From Enterobacteriaceae bacterium (GTDB lineage: Bacteria; Pseudomonadota; Gammaproteobacteria; Enterobacterales; Enterobacteriaceae): DNA of 5,957 nt. Location of the stretch: contig JALAGK010000468.1 in NCBI GenBank assembly GCA_022712475.1, positions 1-5,957 of the forward strand, read 5' to 3'. A model generated the notes under the pieces. The model was not told where the DNA came from, made no database searches, and saw only the letters and a program-made list of their open reading frames with translations. This document shows positions 1 to 5,957 of the stretch, in pieces; the stretch's first letter is position 1, and every line of letters starts with the position of its first letter. The position numbers and the translations under genes are program-made.

Positions 1-44
1 AACGTCGTTACTTTGAAGAGTTGTCCAATACTGTTCCCTGCCAT
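1..44 (-). CDS. aroC: Chorismate synthase, N-terminal fragment (cut by window edge)
   Basis: This is the start of chorismate synthase, the last enzyme of the shikimate pathway. It converts 5-enolpyruvylshikimate-3-phosphate to chorismate in the cytoplasm using reduced FMN. Only 14 codons are visible, reading MAGNSIGQLFKVTT. This is nearly the E. coli AroC N-terminus (MAGNTIGQLFRVTT, from memory), and the remaining roughly 345 residues lie beyond the left edge. The ATG (44-42) follows an AAGGAG ribosome binding site with a 5-base spacer, which fixes the start. It lies 71 bases downstream of prmB on the same strand, as in E. coli, so the two may share a transcript. Identification rests on a short stretch plus gene order, and both agree. 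Confidence 0.9.
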   Translation of the reverse strand, partial: MAGNSIGQLFKVTT

Positions 45-49
45 CACGG

Positions 50-55
50 CTCCTT
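50..55 (-). promoter_or_regulatory. Ribosome binding site of aroC
   Basis: The minus strand reads AAGGAG here, 5 bases before the ATG at 44-42. This is a near-consensus Shine-Dalgarno sequence and decides the aroC start, which otherwise rests on a very short reading frame. Confidence 0.8.
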
Positions 56-87
56 ACCGTAGTTATGTTGTCGTTCTGATGGAAGCC

Positions 88-105
88 GGCGGGTCGTTGC
101 CCGCC
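88..105. repeat. GC-only inverted repeat between prmB and aroC
   Basis: GGCGGG (88-93) and CCCGCC (100-105) form a perfect 6 bp stem around a 6-base loop. It lies 10 bases past the prmB stop codon and 43 bases before the aroC start. On the minus strand the stem is followed by GGCTTCC rather than a T-run, so it does not look like a classical intrinsic terminator. It could be a transcript-end stabiliser, a partial attenuator between the two genes, or nothing. Confidence 0.5.
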
Positions 106-115
106 TTAATTATGA

Positions 116-1048
116 TTAATCACGATAAATTCTGAACTGTTCGCGTGCGGCGATAAGCTGAGCCTTGGTCAGCATAAAGATCCCATCGCCACCGTTATCA
201 AACTCAAGCCAGGTAAAGGGTACATTCGGATACTGTTCAATCAGGTGCACCATGCTGTTGCCTACTTCGCAAATCAGCACGCCGTCATCGCTCAGGTAGT
301 CCGGTGCACAGGCAAGAATGCGACGCGCCAGCTTCAGGCCATCGGTACCTGCCGCCAACCCCAACTCCGGCTCATGCTGGTATTCACCGGGCAAGTCGCC
401 CATGTCCTCGGCGTCAACATACGGCGGATTGGTGACAATAACGTCATATTGCACTTTTGGCAGGTCACGGAAAAGGTCACTGTGAATCGGTGTCACGTTA
501 TGCAACATGCCGTGCTCTTCAATATTACGCTCAGTCACTGCCAGCGCGTCGACGGAAATATCTACCGCGTCCACTTCTGCTTGCGGGAAAGCGTAGGCAC
601 AGGCGATAGCGATACAGCCGCTGCCGGTGCACATATCAAGAATATGCTGCGGCTCATGGTTAATCAGGCCCGCGAAGCGGCTATTAATTAGCTCACCAAT
701 GGGCGAACGCGGCACCAGTACGCGCTCATCCACATAGAATTCGTGACCACAGAACCAGGCTTTATTGGTGAGGTAGGCGACAGGAATACGCTCGTTAACG
801 CGACGAATCACACGCTCAACAATGCGGTGACGCTCGCTGGAAGTCAGGCGCGAGGTACGCATATCTTCAGGAATATCCAACGGTAGATAAAGCGAAGGCA
901 GCACCAGCTGAACAGCTTCGTCCCACGGGTTGTCAGTGCCGTGGCCGTACCAGATACCCGCGGCGCTAAAGCGGCTGACGGCCCAGCGCAGCATATCCTG
1001 AATGGTGTGCAGTTCACTGACTGCCTCATCGACGAAAATTTTGTCCAC
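116..1048 (-). CDS. prmB: 50S ribosomal protein uL3 N5-glutamine methyltransferase
   Basis: PrmB uses S-adenosylmethionine to methylate a glutamine side chain of ribosomal protein uL3 (Gln150 in E. coli) during large-subunit assembly in the cytoplasm. The 310-residue product has the family's length and closely follows E. coli PrmB. A helical N-terminal region (about 1-80) precedes a class I Rossmann methyltransferase domain. That domain shows the SAM-binding motif DMCTGSG (138-144), an acidic strand end in VDAVDIS (159-165), and the NPPY signature (207-210), which holds the target glutamine amide in the PrmB/PrmC/HemK family. [10 protein letters not shown] (112-121) marks the PrmB branch rather than PrmC. 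The start is a GTG, supported by GGAGG six bases upstream and by the family N-terminus MDKIFVDEA. The gene is divergent from smrB and upstream of aroC. No clear sigma-70 promoter stood out. It appears intact. Confidence 0.97.
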   Translation of the reverse strand: MDKIFVDEAVSELHTIQDMLRWAVSRFSAAGIWYGHGTDNPWDEAVQLVLPSLYLPLDIPEDMRTSRLTSSERHRIVERVIRRVNERIPVAYLTNKAWFCGHEFYVDERVLVPRSPIGELINSRFAGLINHEPQHILDMCTGSGCIAIACAYAFPQAEVDAVDISVDALAVTERNIEEHGMLHNVTPIHSDLFRDLPKVQYDVIVTNPPYVDAEDMGDLPGEYQHEPELGLAAGTDGLKLARRILACAPDYLSDDGVLICEVGNSMVHLIEQYPNVPFTWLEFDNGGDGIFMLTKAQLIAAREQFRIYRD

Positions 1049-1054
1049 TTTTGC

Positions 1055-1059
1055 CCTCC
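1055..1059 (-). promoter_or_regulatory. Strong ribosome binding site supporting the GTG start of prmB
   Basis: The minus strand reads GGAGG, a core-consensus Shine-Dalgarno, separated by GCAAAA from the GTG at 1048-1046. The strong site offsets the weaker start codon. It supports this start over the next in-frame ATG, which lies within conserved PrmB sequence. Confidence 0.8.
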
Positions 1060-1159
1060 GCCGGACGATATCGCATAGTATTCGGCGGCTAGTGTGCCAC
1101 GAACACCGTCACAAATCAGCAGGCAAGCGCAACTGGTGACGTGAAAAGAACGGCTCACA

Positions 1160-1188
1160 TTAACGGCACGGGCAAAAACGGGTACACT
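1160..1188 (+). promoter_or_regulatory. Candidate sigma-70 promoter of smrB
   Basis: TTAACG (1160-1165, 4 of 6 to TTGACA) and TACACT (1183-1188, 4 of 6 to TATAAT) are separated by 17 bases, the optimal spacing. Transcription would begin near 1195, giving a 5' leader of about 25 bases before the smrB ATG. Position and spacing are good and the hexamers are moderate. This was picked out by eye and not scored against background. Confidence 0.45.
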
Positions 1189-1219
1189 TCGGAACATTTC
1201 ATATATCCACGAGAGACGC

Positions 1220-1771
1220 ATGAAGAAGAAATCTTCACTCAGCCCTGAGGATAAGGCGCTGTTTCGCGGGTTGATGAATGGCGCCCGCAAACTGACTCAG
1301 GACACGGTCGTCCATCGTCCTGCGCGTAAAAAGCCCGGTGTAGTGCCGCAAAAGCGGCTCATCAGCGAGCAGATTGACGCAAGCCATTATTTTTCAGACG
1401 AGTTTCAGCCACTGTTGTCAACCGATGGGCCGTCACGCTATGTGCGCCAGGATGTCAGCCCGTTTGAGCTGAAAAAACTGCGTCGCGGCGATTATTCGCC
1501 AGAACTGTTTCTTGATTTACACGGGTTAACGCAGCTTCAGGCCAAACAGGAGCTGGGCGCACTGATTGCCGCCTGCCGCCGCGAGCACATCTGGTGCGCC
1601 TGCGTGATGCACGGCCACGGTAAGCACGTTCTCAAACAGCAGACACCGCTGTGGCTGGCGCAGCACCCCCACATTATGGCGTTTCACCAGGCCCCGAAAG
1701 AATACGGCGGCGATGCGGCACTGCTGATATTGATTGAAACCGAAGAGTGGCAACCGCCAGAACTGCCCTGA
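1220..1771 (+). CDS. smrB: SmrB, endonuclease that rescues collided ribosomes
   Basis: SmrB (formerly YfcN) is an SMR-domain endonuclease. It is recruited to collided ribosomes and cleaves the mRNA between them, so that tmRNA can clear the stalled ribosome. The product is 183 residues, the same length as E. coli SmrB, and closely similar. A basic N-terminal extension (about 1-90, beginning [11 protein letters not shown]) is known in E. coli to help ribosome binding. The C-terminal SMR domain carries the catalytic-region motif DLHG (99-102) and HGHGKH (131-136), both intact. The ATG is preceded by GAGAG with a 4-base spacer, a modest ribosome binding site, and the N-terminus matches the family. 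The gene is transcribed alone, divergent from prmB and convergent with sixA. Nothing suggests truncation. Confidence 0.97.
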   Translation: MKKKSSLSPEDKALFRGLMNGARKLTQDTVVHRPARKKPGVVPQKRLISEQIDASHYFSDEFQPLLSTDGPSRYVRQDVSPFELKKLRRGDYSPELFLDLHGLTQLQAKQELGALIAACRREHIWCACVMHGHGKHVLKQQTPLWLAQHPHIMAFHQAPKEYGGDAALLILIETEEWQPPELP

Positions 1772-1793
1772 ATACAGGACGCCAGAAACGAGA

Positions 1794-1814
1794 AGAGCCG
1801 CAAAACGCGGCTCT
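1794..1814. terminator. GC-rich hairpin between convergent smrB and sixA, possible terminator
   Basis: AGAGCCGC (1794-1801) and GCGGCTCT (1807-1814) form a perfect 8 bp stem with a 5-base loop. The stem lies 22 bases past the smrB stop and 34 bases past the sixA stop in the other direction. On the plus strand the downstream sequence GATACAG has no T-run. On the minus strand it is TCTCGTTTC, which is only partly T-rich. The location between two convergent genes fits a shared, bidirectional terminator, but the weak tails mean termination may be inefficient or Rho-assisted. Confidence 0.6.
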
Positions 1815-1848
1815 GATACAGTCACTGTCCTGGCACAGCGCAATCGTC

Positions 1849-2337
1849 TCAGATAGCCTTTGCCATCTTCAGATTACACGGACTCATCTGCCAGTTAAAT
1901 ACGCCCTGCCCGGTTTTCGCATCCAGCGTCACGCAGGCGATGGCAGAGGTGGTGAACATCGGTGCAGTCTCGCTCGGGCAAAGTTCTGCGACCAGGTAGC
2001 CAACGAGCGGCAGATGAGAAATCACCAGCGCGGACTCCACGCCTTCAGCGGCCAGCGCCCCAAGGTAGTCACCAACGAGATCGATATCACCACCAGGTGT
2101 GAGCTCGGGCAGCACATCCTCCGTCGCCGGAAGTGTTAACACGCTGCGTACTGTTTCCAGCGTCTGTCTGGCTCGCAGATAAGGGCTCACCAGAACACGT
2201 TCAATACTCACCTTCTGATTCTGTAACCAGTTCGCCATCAGGCGGGTCTCGTCACAACCACACGCCGTCAGCGGACGGACTGAATCACTGGCGGCATCGA
2301 GGGCTGCGTCGCCGTGACGCATGATAAAAACTTGCAT
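1849..2337 (-). CDS. sixA: Phosphohistidine phosphatase SixA
   Basis: SixA is a small histidine-phosphatase-superfamily enzyme that removes phosphate from phosphohistidine. It was first linked to the ArcB phosphorelay. Later E. coli genetics points to NPr (PtsO) of the nitrogen phosphotransferase system as its main target. The 162-residue protein (161 in E. coli) opens with the family's RHG motif, R7-H8-G9, where H8 is the expected phospho-accepting histidine. R21 and R55 (in SPYLRARQT) and H108 (in VISHLPL) complete the phosphate pocket, so all catalytic residues are present. The conserved end NWQMSPCNLKMAKAI is intact. The ATG start fits the family N-terminus MQVFIMRHGDA, though the ribosome binding site (AGCGGTG) is weak. 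It lies 214 bases downstream of fadJ, past a terminator, so it probably has its own promoter. Confidence 0.96.
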   Translation of the reverse strand: MQVFIMRHGDAALDAASDSVRPLTACGCDETRLMANWLQNQKVSIERVLVSPYLRARQTLETVRSVLTLPATEDVLPELTPGGDIDLVGDYLGALAAEGVESALVISHLPLVGYLVAELCPSETAPMFTTSAIACVTLDAKTGQGVFNWQMSPCNLKMAKAI

Positions 2338-2468
2338 ATTGCACCGCTTTTGTTAACCAGAATCGTCAACTTACTCCACCAGGTATAACACCAGAAATGG
2401 GGATTAGCTGACGGCCGGGCATTTTGCCTGAACCATTTTTTCGATGGAACGCAGTCTTTTACCCTAAT

Positions 2469-2498
2469 GGTATAAGTCTAGTCTATCACTGTTTACAA
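2469..2498 (-). promoter_or_regulatory. Weak candidate promoter for sixA
   Basis: On the minus strand TTGTAA (2498-2493, 4 of 6 to the -35 consensus) and TATACC (2474-2469, 4 of 6 to the -10 consensus) are 18 bases apart. The -35 element falls in the tail of the fadJ terminator. The resulting leader before sixA would be about 125 bases. A second TTATACC (2388-2382) closer to sixA lacks a credible -35. A promoter is expected in this gap, but this placement is tentative. Confidence 0.25.
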
Positions 2499-2524
2499 AA
2501 TGAGCACATCAGAATGTGCTCATT
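2493..2524 (-). terminator. Intrinsic terminator of the fadI-fadJ operon
   Basis: Reading the minus strand, AATGAGCACAT (2524-2514) pairs perfectly with ATGTGCTCATT (2509-2499) across a 4-base TCTG loop, giving an 11 bp stem. It is followed directly by TTGT, so with the final bases of the stem the transcript ends in AUUUUGU. The stem starts 27 bases after the fadJ stop. Position, stem length and U-rich tail all fit a Rho-independent terminator for fadIJ transcripts. Confidence 0.75.
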
Positions 2525-2551
2525 GCCATTTCATCGCCTGATACTGACCTG

Positions 2552-4702
2552 TTATGCCACCTCCGGTGACTCAGCGGACGCAGTGCTCCACCAGCGAACG
2601 TCGTTGTGCGCCATGCGCCGCAACGCCTCACAAGGCGCAAACCGCTCGCCGTAGCCCGCCGCAAGCTGCTCCAGCTCCTCAACCATGCGTTTGGCGCCAA
2701 GCTTATCCATATAATAAAACGGCCCGCCAAGAAACGGCGGAAAACCGATGCCGAACACCGCGCCAATGTCACCGTCACGCGGGCTGCGTACCACCCCCTC
2801 ATTCAGACAGCGCGCGGCTTCGTTGAGCATCATCATCATGCAGCGCCGGGCAATATCCTGCTGCGACTGACGCGCTACTGGCGTAACACCCAGCAGTTGA
2901 TATATCGCGGGGTCAGCCTTTTTACTGTTTTTACGCCCTTTGGCGGGATAGAGATAGAAGCCACGACCGTTTTTTCGCCCTTTGCGATCGTCATTCAAAA
3001 TTGCTGAAACATTTTCAGGGGCAGCGAAGCGCGGGCCGTAAGCCTGTTCAAGAATCGGTATGATTTTAGTACCAACATCGATACCCACTTCATCAAGCAG
3101 TTGAATCGGCCCCACCGGGAACCCCGCTTGCACCAACGCGTCATCAATGTTCTCGATAGGCTCGCCTTCTGCCAGGCAACGCAATGCCTCATTAATATAC
3201 GGTGCCAGAATACGGTTGACATAAAAGCCCGCTTTATCTGCCACCACAATCGGCGTTTTCCCCTGACGCTTTGCCAGGCTCACCACCGTAGAGATGGTTT
3301 GTTCACTGGTTCCACTATGAGGTATCACTTCCACCAGCGGCATTTTATCGACCGGGCTGAAAAAATGCAGTCCGATGACCTGCTCCGGGCGCTGTGCATG
3401 CGCGGCAATATCATGAATGGGCAACGACGACGTATTAGAAGCAAAAATGGTATGCGTTGCCGCATTCTTCTCGACTTCAGCCACCATCTGCTGCTTGAGC
3501 GCCAGGTCTTCAAACACCGCTTCAATCACCACATCGCGGTGCTGAAAACCGCTGTAATCAGTTGTGCCGGAAATACGTGAAAGCACGCGGTCACGCTCGC
3601 TCGCCTTAATATGACGACGGCGTACGCGAGTGCTGAGCAAATCCCAGGTATATTTCAGCGCGTGCGTGATCCCGTCTTCGCGGATATCGCGAATACGCAC
3701 CGCCAGATTGCCTTTCGCTGCCGTCACGTTGGCGATTCCACCGCCCATCAGACCGCCGCCGAGCACGCCAATCTGACGCAGTTCACGGGGTGGAACGGCG
3801 CTTCCGGGGTCTTTTTTGATGTCGGTGCTGGTAAAGAAAAGATGGCGCAGCGCGCCAGACTCACGGGTCATTGCCAGCTCGCCAAACGCCCGCGCTTCAG
3901 ACTCGTAACCACTGGCGCTGCCGTGGGCAAGTCCGGTGCGTACGGTATCAATAATGCGCCCAGGCGCCGGATAGTTACCGTGCGTTTTCTGACGCGTCTT
4001 TTTTTCGACAGTGCTAAACAGCAGTGCACGAGCAAGCTGACCTGCCAGTAAACGCTCGCGCAATGCGAGCTTAGGTGCGGACACATCGCGCTTTTTAGCA
4101 AGCTCGACGGCGCTTTCCAGTAAAATGGAATGCGGTACAACGTCATCCACCAGCCCCGCTTTAAGCGCCTGACGCGGACGTAACTGCTTGCCAGTTAGCA
4201 TCATCTCAAGGGCCAACGTCACGCCAACAAGGCGCGGCAGGCGCTGCGTGCCGCCAGAGCCAGGTAACAGACCCAATTGAACTTCCGGCAGGCCGAGCCG
4301 GGTTTTATCATCATCGCTACAAATGCGACGATGGCAAGCCAACGCCAGCTCCAGACCGCCACCAAGACAAGGACCGTGAATCGCCGCGACAACGGGTACC
4401 GGCAACCCGGCAATTTCGGCCATGATTTGCTGTCCCTGGCGCGCCAGCGACTGCGCCTCAGCAGCACTTTTACAGTCCGCAATCATGTTGATGTCGGCGC
4501 CAGCGATAAAGTTATCTGGCTTGCCGGAGATAATAACCACCCCCTCAAGCATGTGGTTTTCACGCAGCTGGCGCACAATAGCACTCACTTGCTCACCAAA
4601 TGCCGCCTTGAGTGTATTCATTTTTTCGCCAGGTACGTCGATGGTGACTACAGCTACGTTGTCCGGGCGCAGCGCCAGAGTAAATACCGGTGTCGTTTGC
4701 AT
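2552..4702 (-). CDS. fadJ: Fatty acid oxidation complex alpha subunit FadJ (enoyl-CoA hydratase / 3-hydroxyacyl-CoA dehydrogenase)
   Basis: FadJ is the multifunctional alpha subunit of the beta-oxidation complex used mainly in anaerobic growth on fatty acids. It hydrates trans-2-enoyl-CoA and oxidises 3-hydroxyacyl-CoA with NAD+, then passes the product to FadI. The 716-residue chain (714 in E. coli) begins with a crotonase domain (about 1-190). This has oxyanion-hole segments IAGAD (66-70) and [11 protein letters not shown] (109-119) and likely catalytic Glu118 and Glu140. A dehydrogenase domain (about 310-490) has the NAD-binding GGGLMGGG (315-322), the catalytic His446 in GLHFFSP and Glu458. 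C-terminal helical 3HCDH domains (about 490-585 and 620-700) follow. The start is the ATG at 4702-4700. A 16-residue longer frame is possible upstream, but it lies within fadI's end, and GGAGG sits 7 bases before the chosen ATG. The start shares one base with the fadI stop. A run of four methionines (622-625) is slightly unusual. Confidence 0.97.
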   Translation of the reverse strand: MQTTPVFTLALRPDNVAVVTIDVPGEKMNTLKAAFGEQVSAIVRQLRENHMLEGVVIISGKPDNFIAGADINMIADCKSAAEAQSLARQGQQIMAEIAGLPVPVVAAIHGPCLGGGLELALACHRRICSDDDKTRLGLPEVQLGLLPGSGGTQRLPRLVGVTLALEMMLTGKQLRPRQALKAGLVDDVVPHSILLESAVELAKKRDVSAPKLALRERLLAGQLARALLFSTVEKKTRQKTHGNYPAPGRIIDTVRTGLAHGSASGYESEARAFGELAMTRESGALRHLFFTSTDIKKDPGSAVPPRELRQIGVLGGGLMGGGIANVTAAKGNLAVRIRDIREDGITHALKYTWDLLSTRVRRRHIKASERDRVLSRISGTTDYSGFQHRDVVIEAVFEDLALKQQMVAEVEKNAATHTIFASNTSSLPIHDIAAHAQRPEQVIGLHFFSPVDKMPLVEVIPHSGTSEQTISTVVSLAKRQGKTPIVVADKAGFYVNRILAPYINEALRCLAEGEPIENIDDALVQAGFPVGPIQLLDEVGIDVGTKIIPILEQAYGPRFAAPENVSAILNDDRKGRKNGRGFYLYPAKGRKNSKKADPAIYQLLGVTPVARQSQQDIARRCMMMMLNEAARCLNEGVVRSPRDGDIGAVFGIGFPPFLGGPFYYMDKLGAKRMVEELEQLAAGYGERFAPCEALRRMAHNDVRWWSTASAESPEVA

Positions 4703-5957
4703 TATTCTGCCTCCAGAACCATTGCAGCGCCCAGGCCGCCCGCCGCACATGCAGTCACTAACCCCAGACCACCACCTCGACGTTGTAATTCGTTAAGCGT
4801 CTGGGTAATCATGCGCGCCCCGGTCGCAGCAAACGGATGCCCGTAGGCAATTGAGCCACCGAGCACATTGAACTGCTCTTCGCTCACCTCGCCGGTTGCA
4901 CGTTCACGCCCAAGCACCTCGCGAGCAAAACGGTTGCTTGCCAGCATCTTCAGATTAGTCAGCGTCTGGGCAGCAAAGGCTTCATGCATATCAAATAAAG
5001 TCAGATCGCTCAGTGTGATACCGGCGCGATCCAGCGCCAGCGGCGTGGCCCAGGCAGGCCCCAGCAGCATATCCTGCCAGACATCTATAGCGGTAAACGC
5101 GTAGCTACGCAGGTAGCCCAGCGGCGTAAGCCCCAGCTCGCGGGCGCGGGATTCGCTCATCATGATGACGGCGGCCGCGCCATCGGTCAGCGGTGTGCTG
5201 TTGGCGGCGGTGACGGTGCCGTGGCGGCGGTCAAATGCCGGGCGTAGCCGGGCATAGTCGGCAAGCGTGCCGTCGCGACGTACCACGTTGTCTTCTGAAA
5301 CCGACTCACGATAAGGTGGCACACGTGCGGTCATGACTTCGTGCGTCAGCTTACCCTCCTGCCAGGCCCGAGCTGCCAGCTGATGCGAACGGTGCGCCAA
5401 TGCATCCTGCTCTTCGCGCGTAATACCGTGGCTCTTCGCCATCTGTTCAGCGGTATCCCCCATCCGTAGACCAGTGGAATATTCCGCCACCGCCGGCGGC
5501 ACAGGCAACAAATCACGCGGTCGCAGGCGTGAAAAGAGTTTCAGGCGCTGGCTCAGGCTGCGTGCTTTGTTAAGGTCAAGCAGCGTACCAGCAAGCTTTT
5601 TACTGACACCTATTGGCAGCACGGACGTGGAGTCTGCCCCTCCAGCAATACCTGCACGAATCGTACCCGCCATCAGGCTTTCAGCAATGTTTGCTACGGC
5701 CTGGAAGCTGGTCGCACAGGCACGACTCACGCTATAGGCATCAGTGTGTACGCTCATCCCAGTACCCAGTACAATTTCGCGGGCAATATTGGGGGCTTCC
5801 GGCATTTGTACAACCTGGCCAAACACCAGTTGCTCAATGGCTTCAGGGGAAATTTCTGCGCGAGCTAACAGCTCTGCGACCACCATTTTACCCAGATCAA
5901 CGGCGGGAACGCCGCGAAACGCCGTCGACTGTCGGGCAAAGGGAGTACGCAATCCGC
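4702..5957 (-). CDS. fadI: 3-ketoacyl-CoA thiolase FadI, beta subunit of the fatty acid oxidation complex (5' end missing)
   Basis: FadI cleaves 3-ketoacyl-CoA with free CoA to release acetyl-CoA, the last step of each beta-oxidation turn, in complex with FadJ in the cytoplasm. About 417 residues are visible and the frame stays open to the right edge, reading GLRTPFARQ there. By comparison with the 436-residue E. coli protein, about 20 N-terminal residues and the real start lie outside the window; the TTG encoding the Leu of GLRTPF is not a credible start. Thiolase catalytic residues are intact, in E. coli numbering: the nucleophile Cys99 in SRACATSF, His392 in [11 protein letters not shown] and Cys422 in [13 protein letters not shown]-type sequence appears as HEAFAAQT (about 343-350). 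The TAA stop overlaps the fadJ ATG by one base (TAATG), so translation is probably coupled. The operon promoter, and any FadR or ArcA sites known in E. coli, lie beyond the window. Confidence 0.97.
   Translation of the reverse strand, partial: GLRTPFARQSTAFRGVPAVDLGKMVVAELLARAEISPEAIEQLVFGQVVQMPEAPNIAREIVLGTGMSVHTDAYSVSRACATSFQAVANIAESLMAGTIRAGIAGGADSTSVLPIGVSKKLAGTLLDLNKARSLSQRLKLFSRLRPRDLLPVPPAVAEYSTGLRMGDTAEQMAKSHGITREEQDALAHRSHQLAARAWQEGKLTHEVMTARVPPYRESVSEDNVVRRDGTLADYARLRPAFDRRHGTVTAANSTPLTDGAAAVIMMSESRARELGLTPLGYLRSYAFTAIDVWQDMLLGPAWATPLALDRAGITLSDLTLFDMHEAFAAQTLTNLKMLASNRFAREVLGRERATGEVSEEQFNVLGGSIAYGHPFAATGARMITQTLNELQRRGGGLGLVTACAAGGLGAAMVLEAE
4710..4714 (-). promoter_or_regulatory. 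Ribosome binding site of fadJ inside the end of fadI
   Basis: GGAGG on the minus strand lies within the last codons of fadI (Leu-Glu-Ala), 7 bases before the fadJ ATG. It decides the fadJ start over the longer upstream frame and fits reinitiation at the TAATG junction. Confidence 0.8.

Noticed and set aside
1060..1140. Possible prmB promoter with TACTAT as -10 on the minus strand
   Set aside because: No acceptable -35 hexamer occurs at 16-18 bases upstream, so I could not support it.
1131..1141. AACTGGTGACG in the prmB-smrB gap, resembling a FadR half-site
   Set aside because: Only the left half fits; the expected inverted ACCAGTT half is absent, and neither neighbouring gene is a fatty-acid gene.
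2382..2396. TGGT-N5-ACC near sixA as a FadR-like operator
   Set aside because: FadR sites have TGGT and ACCA separated by 3 bases; the spacing here is 5 and the outer bases do not match.
2417..2442. GGCATTTTGCC followed by a run of six T on the plus strand, resembling a terminator
   Set aside because: The stem is only about 4 bp, the T-run is several bases away, and no plus-strand gene ends nearby.
2424..2654. A possible small plus-strand gene of 76 residues between sixA and fadJ
   Set aside because: It runs through the fadIJ terminator hairpin and into the antisense of fadJ, and the protein has no recognisable features.
4703..4750. A 16-residue N-terminal extension of FadJ ([16 protein letters not shown])
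   Set aside because: It overlaps the conserved thiolase C-terminus of fadI in another frame, does not resemble the FadJ family, and a well-placed GGAGG points to the ATG at 4702.
4277..4846. A 189-residue open frame on the plus strand opposite fadJ and fadI
   Set aside because: It is antisense to strongly conserved coding sequence and its product has no recognisable domain. Long antisense frames are expected in GC-rich genes.

Overview
This window is chromosomal core sequence from a gamma-proteobacterium of the Enterobacterales, most likely the Enterobacteriaceae. All six genes match, in identity and order, the E. coli K-12 segment aroC-prmB / smrB / sixA-fadJ-fadI as I remember it. The proteins resemble the E. 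coli and Salmonella ones throughout, but FadJ has enough substitutions that I would not call either genus; a related genus is plausible and I cannot name it from sequence alone. Base composition and codon use look uniform. I see no mobile element, tRNA, rRNA, CRISPR array or foreign island.

Layout. The left edge holds the first 14 codons of aroC (minus strand, leaving the window). Upstream of it on the same strand is prmB (116-1048), the methyltransferase for ribosomal protein uL3. The 171-base gap 1049-1219 separates prmB from the divergent smrB (1220-1771), a nuclease that cuts mRNA at collided ribosomes. smrB converges on sixA (1849-2337, minus), a phosphohistidine phosphatase, with a GC-rich hairpin between them. 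A 214-base gap, 2338-2551, carries a convincing intrinsic terminator for the next operon and possibly the sixA promoter. The right half is the fadI-fadJ operon on the minus strand: fadJ (2552-4702) is complete and fadI (4702-5957) lacks its first ~20 codons because the window ends. No gap between genes exceeds 300 bases.

How the genes work together. FadI and FadJ form the second, anaerobically important fatty-acid beta-oxidation complex: FadJ hydrates and dehydrogenates acyl-CoA intermediates and FadI thiolytically removes acetyl-CoA. Their TAATG stop/start overlap suggests translational coupling. PrmB and SmrB both act on the translation machinery, one modifying a ribosomal protein and the other resolving stalled ribosomes, but they are transcribed divergently and I infer no direct link. 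SixA removes phosphate from the nitrogen-PTS protein NPr. AroC completes chorismate synthesis.

I found no previously undescribed system. The points worth a second look are small: a terminator overlapping a candidate promoter between fadJ and sixA, hairpins in two intergenic gaps, an imperfect palindrome in the divergent prmB/smrB gap, and a four-methionine run in FadJ.
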